Below are positions 38,350-48,498 of a stretch of DNA of 64,000 nucleotides, piece by piece. Under the pieces are notes generated by a model, which was not told where the DNA came from, ran no database searches, and saw nothing but the letters and a program-made list of their open reading frames with translations. Source of the DNA: Jacaranda mimosifolia (Eukaryota > Streptophyta > Magnoliopsida > Lamiales > Bignoniaceae). The DNA is taken from the NCBI GenBank assembly GCA_018894105.1, contig CM032125.1, positions 32,349,032-32,413,031 of the forward strand. Reading direction: 5' to 3'. The translations under genes and the position numbers were made by a program. Within the stretch, counting starts at the first letter, position 1. Each line of letters starts with the position of its first letter.

Positions 38350-39337
38350 CTGAAACCAATTAGAATGATCTGCTAAACTGACTGAAATTGCGATATGGGG
38401 ATGGGAATAAATGGAGATCAACAGACCTTTAGAAGTTAAAATTATTGCAGTAGACCTTTAGAAGTTAAAATTACTAGGGACACTAAATCCAAACTCACTT
38501 CCACACATAATAGTTCAAGAACACTAAATATTTTATAGAAATTACAAATCGAGTGTTTGCTAACAATGATGTTAGCATAGCAGTGGACAATGGAACATTT
38601 ACAATAGCAGAATTATTGATCAGCAGCTCACATGATCACAAGTAAAATGTTTCAAAGACTAGATAAGTTGATTCTTCGTGGGCATCCATCTCATGATTGA
38701 AGCATTTTCAAATTGTTTGCTTAATAGCCATGGTTTTTCATTAGTTTTTTATTATTTAACCACCCCACGCCCTAACGAATAGGGGAAAGTAGGAAACCTG
38801 AAGGTAAAAGAAAAAGGTGAAAGAAGGAAACCTAAAGGTAAAAGAAGAGAAAAAGAAACTTCCTTAAAGATAGAAGGGTCTCATGCAAAGATAACCTACA
38901 AGGTTTATTCAACTGCTTTGTCATTGATGTTTGAGAGTCTACTAGACAGATTAAAGGACCATGTGGCATGTAGAAATGGATATTGCAAAGAGTATATTGC
39001 CATAAAGGATATTACTGGTAAAAGATCCTTGAAGTTATACTAGAATCGTGAGACGCCGAAGAAGAATACACTAGCAATGACTAGATAAAAACATAGTGTC
39101 AAATGAAACTAGTGAAGTAACCTTATGAGATGCTCAATAAAAGAAAGCTAAAGAATATTTACGAAGACAGATTTACATCTTTTATGCACTAACTTTGGGA
39201 ATAAGCTTATTACCACTGGCTAGATAGAGTTGGCCTAATAAAAGCATAATAGTGCCCGCCGTGTACGCCCCCATTGTGGACCAAAACATTGCACATAAAA
39301 AAAATCGTCAAAGTGAAAAAAAAAAGTTCATAGCTCC
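38350..39337. other. Spacer inside the captured-gene mosaic
   Basis: No exon recognised. It contains a short direct repeat (AGACCTTTAGAAGTTAAAATTA near 38426 and 38453) and an A/G-rich patch at 38790-38860. Confidence 0.4.
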
Positions 39338-39890
39338 AATAGCTCTTGTTTTCTTCTCAATATTAGATGCATTAGAATCTGAATCTTCATTAGAACCCTC
39401 ATCTGAAGCAAAAATATAAGGAATATCTGTATAAAGTGAAGAGGGCAAGGATCAACACTATTACCCGGAGTTGGGGCATTTGCGAGCAAAAAATGCCCCT
39501 CTTCACCACAATTATAATAGCCCCTCCGCCGCAGCCATATCTTCCACCACCTTCGCCGCCTCCGTGTGAACACTCCCTAGCCATATGCCCGGTCTCACCT
39601 TTGGGTGGCCATAATTTTGTCGCGATTTTGGATTGAAGTTCTAATTTCATGGGCTGCCGTCTGATGGGATTTGGGGAAAGGAAATCTAGCTGCAATTTTT
39701 CTTTATTTTCATATATGAATCTTCCCCTCTCTTCTCTATATTATCTTCCCTCTCACATTCTCAACCCCATTTTGTATTTATTTGCCTAGCTTCTACATTC
39801 GTGCACTCGACCATGTACTCCACCGCCTCACCGTCGCCACGAAAGCCATCACATTTGATGGCAGATTGACAAACAAACTGATCTCGAACA
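39338..39890 (-). pseudogene. Cold-shock-domain / CCHC glycine-rich protein fragment joined to a second NOP2 exon
   Basis: Near 39890-39800 the minus strand reads QFVCQSAIKCDGF and GEAVEYMVECTNVEA, resembling the end of a plant cold-shock domain. About 39630-39450 reads GETGHMARECSHGGGEGGGR, then after a frameshift YYNCGEEGHF, the CCHC knuckles and Gly-rich linker of GRP2/CSP proteins, which are RNA chaperones. Directly after it, 39445-39338 is a diverged copy of the NOP2 exon at 37170-37060 (shared CTTCTCAATATYAGATGCAT and GAAGCAAAAATATAAG). The join creates a chimera. Confidence 0.75.
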
Positions 39891-40721
39891 AATATTTTGC
39901 AGTCAATTTTTCCCAAACATTTCTCTGATATTGTTCTGGAAATTTTGAATGTTAATATAAGAAATTAATTAATGATTTAATAAAAAAAATTAATTTATTA
40001 AAGATAAAATCATTAATATAAATCAATCTAAAATCTTCAATTAAAAAACTAAATCATCGAATTTTTTAATTTAATAAATCAAAAGTAACTTAAAAACTTT
40101 TAATAAGTTAATTACTGTAAAAATTAGTTCTTAGGTTTCTTTTTGAGTAAAAAGTTGATGGGATGTATATTTTAGATTGAAAAATATTTTAATAGATTGG
40201 GTAGATATAATTTTTTAAAAAAAATATTTTCTAATAATTCTTTCTCATATATACTTAATAAAATATATTTTTATTTTATTATTAATATATTTTCTTAAAA
40301 ATATGAAGTATTTGGAATGTGAGAAAATTAAAAAAGAAAATACATAATAATATATAGTCTAATTCTTGGTATTACTATAATTTTAGAGATTGATTAATCG
40401 GATGGGATACTAAATATAAATATAAAAAAAATAGATATATATATATATATTAAACATTAAAAAAAGTTAGATGTTAAACAAAAGAGTTAAACAAACTACA
40501 AATGATATTTAAGGTATTTGACATGAAAAGGGGTAATTGTTTAAATTTTATTTTGTTTTGTTTACAAAAATAAATGGATACTTGGCGCAATGTAAAGTGT
40601 TACATAACAATACATAAAAATAAAGTGATTAGGACTATAGAAAAGCCCACAACTCAAGTAGGTACACCTAGATAACAGCAATCCAAACAAAAAATGTATC
40701 TGTAGAAAAAATCCAAAAAGT
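39891..40721. other. AT-rich intergenic DNA
   Basis: Extremely AT-rich, with a TA run at 40435-40450. No gene or element boundary recognised. Confidence 0.5.
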
Positions 40722-40724
40722 TTA

Positions 40725-41180
40725 GGTAGTGTTTGGATATGAATTATGTATTTTGGGAGAATGAGTTTTGGGAGTAGGGTTGGAGAATGTGAAATTTGTG
40801 TTGGGGAATGTGATGTATGTTTATTTATATTTTGGGAATAGTAAGAAAATTATTTTGGAAAAATTTGGTATGTTTGTTTGTGTTTTGGAAAGAGACAAAT
40901 TCTACTGTAGCAGTCAAATCAATGCCTTTTTGTTGGATTTTTGGGATAAAAATGAAATTGAATGTTTTTTTATTGTTAGAATAATAATAAAATATGTATG
41001 ATGTATATATATAATATATGTATGTATATATTGAAAAATGAGGAAGTTTTGGGAATAATGAAAGATAGAAGATGGTATTTTGAAAAATTTTATTTGACAT
41101 TTTGGAGGGAAAACTTTTGTATGTTTGGTTACATTTTGGGAAAATAAAATTATTTCCCCAAAATATAACCAAACATAGCC
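40725..41180. mobile_element. Tourist-like MITE (PIF/Harbinger type), 456 bp
   Basis: The left end reads GGTAGTGTTTGGATATGAAT and the right end, read in reverse, GGCTATGTTTGGTTATATTT. The flanking target repeat is TTA at 40722-40724 and 41181-41183. Internal TTTTGGGAATA-type repeats occur on both halves. ORFs inside are by-products. Confidence 0.78.
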
Positions 41181-41284
41181 TTATTTTCTTCTAACTATTT
41201 GAATGGAGCCCACCACCAGACTTTATAAAACAAAAAGGCATACAATTCAAGAAGACTAGGGGCTTTCTACAGCTAGGTAGGTGT

Positions 41285-42970
41285 CGTACCTACCTGATCA
41301 TTGTCAATGGTTAGATCAATTTAATAAAATCCCTACCGTTTCATAGGTACGAGTGTTAGAATAGAAAAATACATATATACCTTTTGGGCCAAACTGATGA
41401 AAAAAAAAAAGAAAGAGGAATCGCTCGTGAGAGTAGCGATTCCTTATGCGCTAGGAAAATACAATATTTCTTAATAATATTATGCACAATTAAATAATAT
41501 ATAATTAGTATAATGTTAATTAAATAATGAAAACCAACTAATTGCCATTTCAAAGAGCCACTAGCTAATACTCTACTGGTACGAAAATAGGACTTATTTG
41601 TATATTTTCAAATAAATATAATTACCCTAAACCCCTAGAAACAAAATATAATTTGTATAATATTAATTTATTAATGAAAAACAACTAATCACCATATGTA
41701 ATTTGTATAATATTAATTAATTAATAAAAAGCAACTAATAACCATTTGGACCCTGGAGCCAATAAGTAATAGGTAGTTACACTAACAATTTCTTTGTCTT
41801 GTTAAAATATATACGCTTAAATAAATATAATATTTCTTAATATTATGAAACTCAATTAAAAATAAAACGTAAGTAGTATAATGTTAATAAGCCTCAGATG
41901 GTTGGGATAAATCGTCACCCTACTTGACGAAAAAAAGGGGCGGCACAAAAGTAAGCGCATTTCCATATAGCGATTTTTTAATGCGACTGGTATTTCTCCT
42001 CGGAAAATAATAAGAGAAATGTAAAGTAATCGCCATTTCATTTGGCGACTACCGTGATTTTGTTGTTTTAGGAAGACAATTAATAAGAGAAATGTAAAGT
42101 AATCGCCATTTCATTTGGCAACTACCGCGATTTTGTTGTTTTAGGAAGACAATTCTCATATTTTTCAAAGTATTTTTTGCAAAGGTCTCGCTATGTCAAG
42201 TAGCGATAGCTAGTTGTAGAATTTTAAATTGTAAAATTACACAGATATAAATTTTTAAAGAAGGGCATAAAAATTAATTAAAATATAAATAAGGTAATAT
42301 AATATTAAAAGAAATAAAAATTAAAAAGTTAAAAAAAAAAAAAACCAAGAGTGAAGAAGTTGTCACTGGTTCTTCATGAATGGTTTGGCTATCTCAAGCA
42401 ACGATACCTGGTTGTGGAATTTTAAATTGTAAAATTATACAGATATAAATTTATAAAGGGGTTGGTAAAAGTTAATTAAAACATAAATAAGGTAAAATAA
42501 TATCTATAGGAAATAAAAAGTAAAAAGTAAAAATACTAGTGATTTCTTACTTGTTCTCAATTCACTAATTTTCTCTTTAATCGCTTATAACACTAGCGAC
42601 TCATAGAAAGGGACTTGGTTTTTATTTTTTATTTTTTTATGACACCTCTTACTTTTTTCAAACAATTATCAACTAAAATTTATTTTTTCTATTTACAGTA
42701 GCAGTTATGATTAACATATTTCATATTTCAGGCCTTTTTTGTTTTTTTCAATTGGTATAGCACCATATTTATCACAATTTCTATTTTAAAATAAATTTTC
42801 TACTTTAATCACTACTCAAGCTAGTGATTTTTGCTGGCAAGAGTATAAGGGCATATTTGTCAATGAGGGCATATATGTCAATATTCCTCATTTATTTTCA
42901 CTGTCTTGTACCAAAATTTTGTAGTCAATTTTTTGTTGGCTAACTACTATCAGGTAGGTACGAAGGTATC
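41285..42970. mobile_element. Possible non-autonomous element with inverted ends
   Basis: TCGTACCTACCTGAT near 41288 recurs inverted as ATCAGGTAGGTACGA near 42951. The left copy is itself part of a hairpin (AGGTAGGTGTCGTACCTACC). Between them are many GCGATT / AATCGC motifs and several internal duplications: a 73-bp tandem pair at 42009-42154, a ~200-bp-spaced pair at about 42210 and 42410, and a short pair near 41645-41755. There is no coding capacity. Class and exact borders are unknown. Confidence 0.4.
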
Positions 42971-43020
42971 TTGCGATAAAAAGCCCCATAAGACTAAGGT
43001 ACACCGTACACTCCTACACA

Positions 43021-44692
43021 TCAGCAACGAAACAAAACGACACCGTTTGACACAATAGCAATCGAGGATTCAAAAATTGGAAAGGGCTGCTTCGTTTTCA
43101 TACTTGATCCAAAAAAAACTTCTTCGTTTTCATCAAGAATTGAATATCCTCCGGTCAGCTCTTCTACTCTTCGGACCTCAAATTCCCAATCGGTTTTCAG
43201 CAAAACCACCATCATTGTAACCATACAAGAAGCTTGGGCAGCCAAAAGCCCCAGCCAGAGGCTCTTGAAATCCATATTATAGAAGAAAGTTAACCCCGCA
43301 GCCACCGGCATTCCCACTAAATAGAAGCAACCCAAGTTGATACTCGCTCCTACATTAGGGCGGGCCGTGCCTCTCAGGACTCCACAGCCCGTTGTCTGCG
43401 GGCAGTTTGCGAGCTCGCAATGCCCGACTATGGGCAAAACCATGGCTGTCAATGCTATTATCTCTCTATCTTGAGTGAACATGCTGGCCCAGATATTCCT
43501 AAATGAAACCGCGAAAAACAGGGCAGAGAAGCCCAGTAGAAAACTGCCTGAAAGCCCGACGATGGCAGCGAGCTTCGCCTTTTCGGGACGCCGCGCTCCT
43601 ATTTCATTGCCAACTCTTGTTGAGACGCTGAAGCTTAGAGAAGATGGAAATATGTAGATTAATGAAGGGGTTTGGATTAGTATCCCCATTGATGCAACCG
43701 TTGCTTTGGGGTTTAAGAGATGCCCACAAAGCAAAATCATTATTTCGTACCACCACCATTCGAGACAAACTGAAACGCAGCTTGGAATGGCTAAACTTGG
43801 AAGGGATTTCCAGCCCTTTAAACATTCCATCAACAGACCTCCCCATGTCTTTTTGTACACTCCAGAGAAGAGAATATACAAGGTTAAGGAAGCAACAACG
43901 TTGAAGTTTGTCAAAACTCCACTTAGTGCCACGCCTTTTATTTCTAGACTAAGCTTTGTAACAAGAAGATAGTTGATTGGTATGTGTAAAAGAATCGACA
44001 TAGCTGTGCAGAAAGTTAGAGGCAAAGTTATGGACTGTGTCCTTAGGTAAATCCTCAATGGATGTAACAGAGATTGAGCGAATAAATCTGGCAGCAAGTA
44101 GAATAAATAAGCTTGAGCTTGTGTTGCAATGGCTTCATCTTGCCCACAAAAGAGTAGAATCCTTTTCATGTTGAGCCACAAAAGGGATATCGGAAATGAA
44201 GTAAAAATGAGCAAAAGCACCGTTCTTTGCAAAGAAAGGCCGAGCAGCGTGTACTTTTTGGCTCCAAAAGCTTGTCTGCAAATGGGTTCCGTTCCCATGG
44301 CTAAGCCGGACAGGATGGAGTAACCGGTGATGTTAGCGAAGCCAACGGCTAATGAGCCACCGGCTAAGGCCAAGTCCCCTAACCGGCCGAGAAACAGCAT
44401 AGAAATCATGGACCGGGAGTAGCCGGGAGTGGACCGGTTAGGATCATGGGAGGGCTATTCTGGCCAAGGAGACGATGGCTTCTTGGATGACAAGAGACAG
44501 ATGGGTGGTGGGCTTATGGGGTTTCGTGGATTGGATTGTTGGTGGTTGGCGCGGCTGTTGATGGGGTGTAGGAGTTTTGGGGATCAAATTAGTGAACATG
44601 TCGGGTTCTTGCGGTTTATGATTAGTATGGTTTGGTTCGTGATCTGAATTGCACTCGATGCAGGGTGGAGCTGGGGTTGTCTGTTGGCACAT
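43021..44692 (-). CDS. MATE-family (DTX-type) efflux transporter with an N-terminal frameshift
   Basis: A single minus-strand exon, as in the plant DTX46-56 group. The long frame 44409-43021 (462 residues, stop TGA) starts MISMLFLGRLGDLALAGGSL. It holds typical MATE blocks: GYSILSGLAMGTEPICRQAF (usually CGQ), PRIYLRTQSITLP-like segments, VGNEIGARRPEKAKLAA and GCGVLRGTARPNVGASINLG. The true N terminus lies upstream in another frame: 44692-44447, starting MCQQTTPAPPCIECNSD and ending EAIVSLARIALP. Between them the expected MILTGLLLYSRSM is recognisable, but small indels break the frame twice between about 44450 and 44412. The protein is a membrane antiporter for organic compounds or hormones. 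It is either a recent pseudogene, a short-start variant lacking the first helix, or a sequence error. The substrate cannot be told. Confidence 0.85.
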
Positions 44693-45195
44693 TCTGGTGC
44701 AAATTTTATTGGGTATTTTTTATGTGCTAAAAAAGAGAGAGAGACAGAGAGTGGGAAAGAGGAGAGATTTTCGAGGGGTTCGAGAAAGGGTGTAGGGGTT
44801 GGAGTTTGTTGGCTTATTTATCAAAATATAGTAAAAAAAGCTGCAATTTTACAAAATTATCGTGATTTGAAAAGATTTGCAAAAATGCTGTAAAGTGTGG
44901 CCTGGAGCCATGCCTCTCTGTTTCTGAATTTTTTTTTTTTTTTTATAAATTAAACAGAGGCGTGGCCTCAAGCCATGCCTCTGGCATGGCAAAATTTCCA
45001 CCGCTCCATACAATTTTTTTTTTTTAATGCAATTTTTTTCCACCACTACATTTTTATGGTCTCATTTTTAATATTTCAAAAAATTAATTAATTAAATTTT
45101 AAATATAAAATAAAATATTTTATATTAAATTACATAAAATAAATAAAAAAATTAATTGTATGCGTGTGTATTAAATTACATAAAATAAATAAGGC
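44693..45195. other. MATE upstream region with a palindrome
   Basis: A GA-rich patch at 44730-44770 lies above the MATE start. At 44957-44983 AGAGGCGTGGCCTCAAGCC is followed by ATGCCTCT, an almost perfect inverted repeat. A related GTGGCCTGGAGCCATGCCTC occurs at 44897. The function is unknown. Confidence 0.45.
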
Positions 45196-45809
45196 TTACG
45201 TGATGAAACTCGAGCTATCCCTAAAGCCAAAAAATTAATTGAGGCAGCATTGCAGCAACAAAAGAAATTGGAGAGTATCTCTGCTTGTGTTCCCACATGC
45301 ATACCTGAAAAAGTTCCTAATTTGAATCAGGATGCTAACAACTGTGTGCAAAGAGAAGAGTATAAGCAAGATCTTGGATTTGAGTCTTTAAAGATTGAGG
45401 AGCCTGCACCTAGAGAGAAGAAGGGTCGAGCCTCCCCTCCAACTTGGTATGTCACTGGCGACGAGCTGAATTCCGTGCCACCGTATATGAAACAAAGACT
45501 CACTTTGGATAAGGTGAATGCTGCAATTGGCGACATGGCAACTTATGCTGAAGCAAATGCCCAGCATATCTCAGCGCCAAGAAAAAAGCTGGCAGAGAGT
45601 AACTTGGACAAGGCTCTGGAATTTAGGGAGATTGCAATGGCTGATGCAGTGAAGGGAAAGCACTTTTTCCTAGAAGCAGATATTAAAGGGCCTTCCTTGA
45701 AGCTTGACAACACTCTGGTAAAGCACTATTGACGGTCCTTCGGCACCTGGGTCGGATAAGCGAGACCCGAATCGGGCATCACCGTGTCATCATGCTATTG
45801 AAACCATAG
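45196..45809 (+). pseudogene. 5'-truncated, intronless copy of SKA1 homologue
   Basis: The open frame from 45196 reads LRDETRAIPKAKKLIEAALQ, then QQKKLESISACVPTCIPEKV, RASPPTWYVTGDELNS, DKVNAAIGDMATYAEANAQ and KGKHFFLEADIKGPSLKLDN. A 2-bp CT insertion near 45715 then shifts the frame, and the true C terminus (LTVLRHLGRISETRIGHHRV, ending at TAG 45809) continues in another frame. This matches the plant homologue of spindle and kinetochore-associated protein 1 from mid-protein to its end with no introns. The N-terminal coiled coil is missing. An A-rich run (about 45927-45953) lies about 120 bp past the stop. All this fits a processed retrocopy truncated at its 5' end, although target repeats were not identified. 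Confidence 0.8.
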
Positions 45810-45953
45810 TAAATACTACTAAATCGTTTATCTCATCTTTGATCTTATTCATCTTGCTGTATGATACATCTTCAAAGAACATTTTAACAGTGTCTGGATT
45901 CATTATTTCTAGTACATCATGTAAAATGATATAAAAAATAAAAAATAAAAAAA

Positions 45954-46889
45954 TCTGTCATACTTTAAAAGTATAATGCTACGAATTGATAATTAATAAA
46001 AGATTTTTTGTGTATTTTTTAAGAATCTTAAACTGGTTCAGTTTCTAAAAGGTTTTTTGTGTTTTCTTTAAGAATCTTAAACTGGTTCGGTAAAACTGAA
46101 ATCAAACCAATTTTTTAATTGGTTTGATTTCGATTTTACTGAACCGATCACATTCGATTAAAAATCGAATTGAATTGATTTTCAGTTATGTATTTTGAAA
46201 AATCAAAAAATTCGATTAACTGACCGGCTTTTCTTTCTTCGGTCATCCCAAGCAACCCCTCTCAACGTTCTATTTTTTTTTTTTTTTTTCGTTCTTTTGA
46301 TAGATTGGGGGCTTTTTGTTTATCTCAAACTGAATAAAAAGAAATAATTTTTTATTCTTAGTACAAGGACTTGCTTATGTGGAAGTTTTTCATTGGCTAA
46401 TATGGTCCGATGGGTATGAGGCCTCTCGAACCATGGTCTGCCCTTCTCTTGTTGGGAGTATGCTATCCTCTTTTCACCTTTTTTCTCCTTCTCTAAGACT
46501 AGGACTTGGATCTTAATTTCTTTTTGAAAACCTAATCCCCATTTCTAAAGTTATAAGATAAATTATTAAAAATCAAGCGAGTGTTGTTATGTATAACATT
46601 ACACACAAAAAGCTAGGATTTGAAAGTTATGGGGTATTATACATATGTTTAGAACCTTGTAGCTAGAATTTTATACAAATGTTTGGAACCTTATAGCTAG
46701 AGTTTTCTCTTCACATATAGTAAAATATTTTAGAAATACTTTTGAAGATAACTCTAGAAAACATTGCTCAACCATAGGATCATAACAATTTCCACCATCT
46801 ATTTAAAAAAATAAAACCTATAAATAGATGGGAGGCTTAATGCATAATCATTGAAGCCATGCTAGAAACTTAGGCACCAAAACTCTTTA
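45954..46889. repeat. Flank of eIF3i pseudogene unit 3, duplicated at 51310-51780
   Basis: 46300-46860 is closely similar to 51310-51780. Both carry GGACTTGCTTATGTGGAAGT and GAGGCCTCTCGAACCAT, then GTTATGTATAACATTACACA. 46100-46230 is a patch of GGTTTGATTTCGATT-type motifs in both orientations, like the end of a degraded hAT-type repeat. Confidence 0.65.
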
Positions 46890-47316
46890 GGGCTTGCTTG
46901 TTTATGAATTGGAGTATTTTGTCAAAATATTTTGACAAAATAGTTTTTGGGAAGTGGGATTGGGGATATGATGATTGTTTGTTTGTGTTTTGGGTGGTAG
47001 GTGAAAAATGAATTGAGAGAAAATTGTTTGTTTGTGTTTTGGGAGGGGATAATATATCATATCAATAATTTTTTTGTTGGGTTGGTAGGATAAAGTTGAT
47101 ATTTTAAAATTATTTATGCATGTGTATATATAGATTGAGTAGGGGAACAAAAAATGAGAGGGTTAGGTATTGGGGAATGTGTATAAAATGAATTGAGAGG
47201 GTATTTTAGGCCTTTTTGGGTGTATTTTGGATAGTGATATTAGAGAATATGATGAATTGTTTGTTCGTGTTTTAGGAGTTGGAAAATATTTTGGCAATTT
47301 ACAAACTAACAAGCCC
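46890..47316. mobile_element. Tourist-like MITE, 427 bp, with sister empty sites
   Basis: The ends read GGGCTTGCTTGTTTATGAAT and, in reverse, GGGCTTGTTAGTTTGTAAAT. The target repeat TTA is at 46887-46889 and 47317-47319. The same flanking sequence without the element (CTTTAGCATTGTAATTCTTC) occurs at about 51793 and 52254, so insertion followed the duplication that made these copies. Confidence 0.85.
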
Positions 47317-47319
47317 TTA

Positions 47320-47850
47320 GCATTGTAATTCTTCACACTTAAAAAAGCCCAACCAATTTCTTTTCCCCAAAAAAGCAATCGAAATTTTCATGTTTTCCAT
47401 CCTTCACGCTCTCAGTTAGACTCTAAATAATAGCAGAATATGGGCCAATTGGAAAAAAAATGAAAAGAAACAAGTGGGGAGCGAAAATAAAGAAAAAGAA
47501 AAGTGATATTATTGAGGTATCACAAAAACAGACCAAAAAGTAAAATTACTAACATATCACATAAATTCTCATTATAGCCACTGCAAGTACCGGGTCGCTC
47601 ACCATTATCTGCAAAACAGATGGTGAGATTGTAGTCCTTGACACAAGAGAAAAGTAAGATCTCTTTCTCTATCATACTTGAGAAACATTAGTTGGAGAAA
47701 CAGATCTCCCTCTCTATGATACATAGAAAACTTTATTGGGAGAAACAACGAATCTCCCTTTCTATCTTACTTGAGAAATGCTAGGGGGGAAACAATAGAT
47801 CTTCCTCTCTATCATACTTGAGAAACATTATGATTTGTCGTGTCCTTTGC
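47320..47850 (-). pseudogene. eIF3i pseudogene unit 3: first-exon relic expanded into a minisatellite
   Basis: 47640-47565 on the minus strand matches the first coding exon of eIF3i: after frame changes KDYNLTICFADNGERPGTCS is readable, with KYDRERDL before it. Above it, four copies of AGATCTCCCTCTCTATCATA-like sequence start at 47657, 47702, 47749 and 47797. Each is the antisense of the exon's FLKYDREGDL codons. 47320-47560 corresponds to intron 1 of the better preserved unit at 53232-56454. The remaining exons of this unit are absent. Confidence 0.7.
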
Positions 47851-48498
47851 TTATTTTTGAAGGAGAGTGCAGAATGAATATCTATACAAATGTATTTATG
47901 AAGTATCATTTTTTCCTTATTAATTGATTTTTCTTAATTAATTTCAATTCAGATATTATTTTCTATGAGTTTAATTAGAATAAACTTAATCTAGTCATCT
48001 ATACAATCATATGTAAATAGTAATAGTCTCATTAAATAGGGATATATTTTAATTGCTTAATTTTAATTTAATTGCTATTTTCTATAAGTTCAGTTAAATA
48101 TGTTACTAGAAGGATAAATTTCAATATACATAATTAAATTTGCTAAGTAGAAAATTTTTATTTAATTAATTTTAATATAATAATTATTTTCTATATATTA
48201 AATTAAAAATATACTTAATTTAGATAAATTTAATGGATACAATATATATACATTTGATATATATGCATTTATTAAGTGAAAAACTTAATTTAATTATAAT
48301 TATTATTTTATGTGAGTCTAATTAAAAACAAACTTAATTTAATTATAACTATCACTAAACTGTGTATTACACATGATAATTTCAATATATGAGTTATATT
48401 ATATGATCCTGCTTCCAAAGAAAAACTTCCAAAATGTCATCACGACATGAAACTAATTCCAAGACAAATTCACTGCAATTAGTACAAATGCTTCATGT
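47851..48498. repeat. AT-rich 3' flank of unit 2, duplicated at about 52575-53231
   Basis: Very similar, almost collinear AT-rich sequence; for example GAAGTATCATTTTTTCCTTA and AGAAGGATAAATTTCAATAT recur in the other copy. It separates the last exon of one eIF3i unit from the first-exon relic of the next. Confidence 0.8.

Noticed and set aside
34000..41000. Clear Helitron with TC start and hairpin-CTRR end around the gene mosaic
   Set aside because: I looked on both strands and found no convincing termini by eye, so the carrier is left unnamed.
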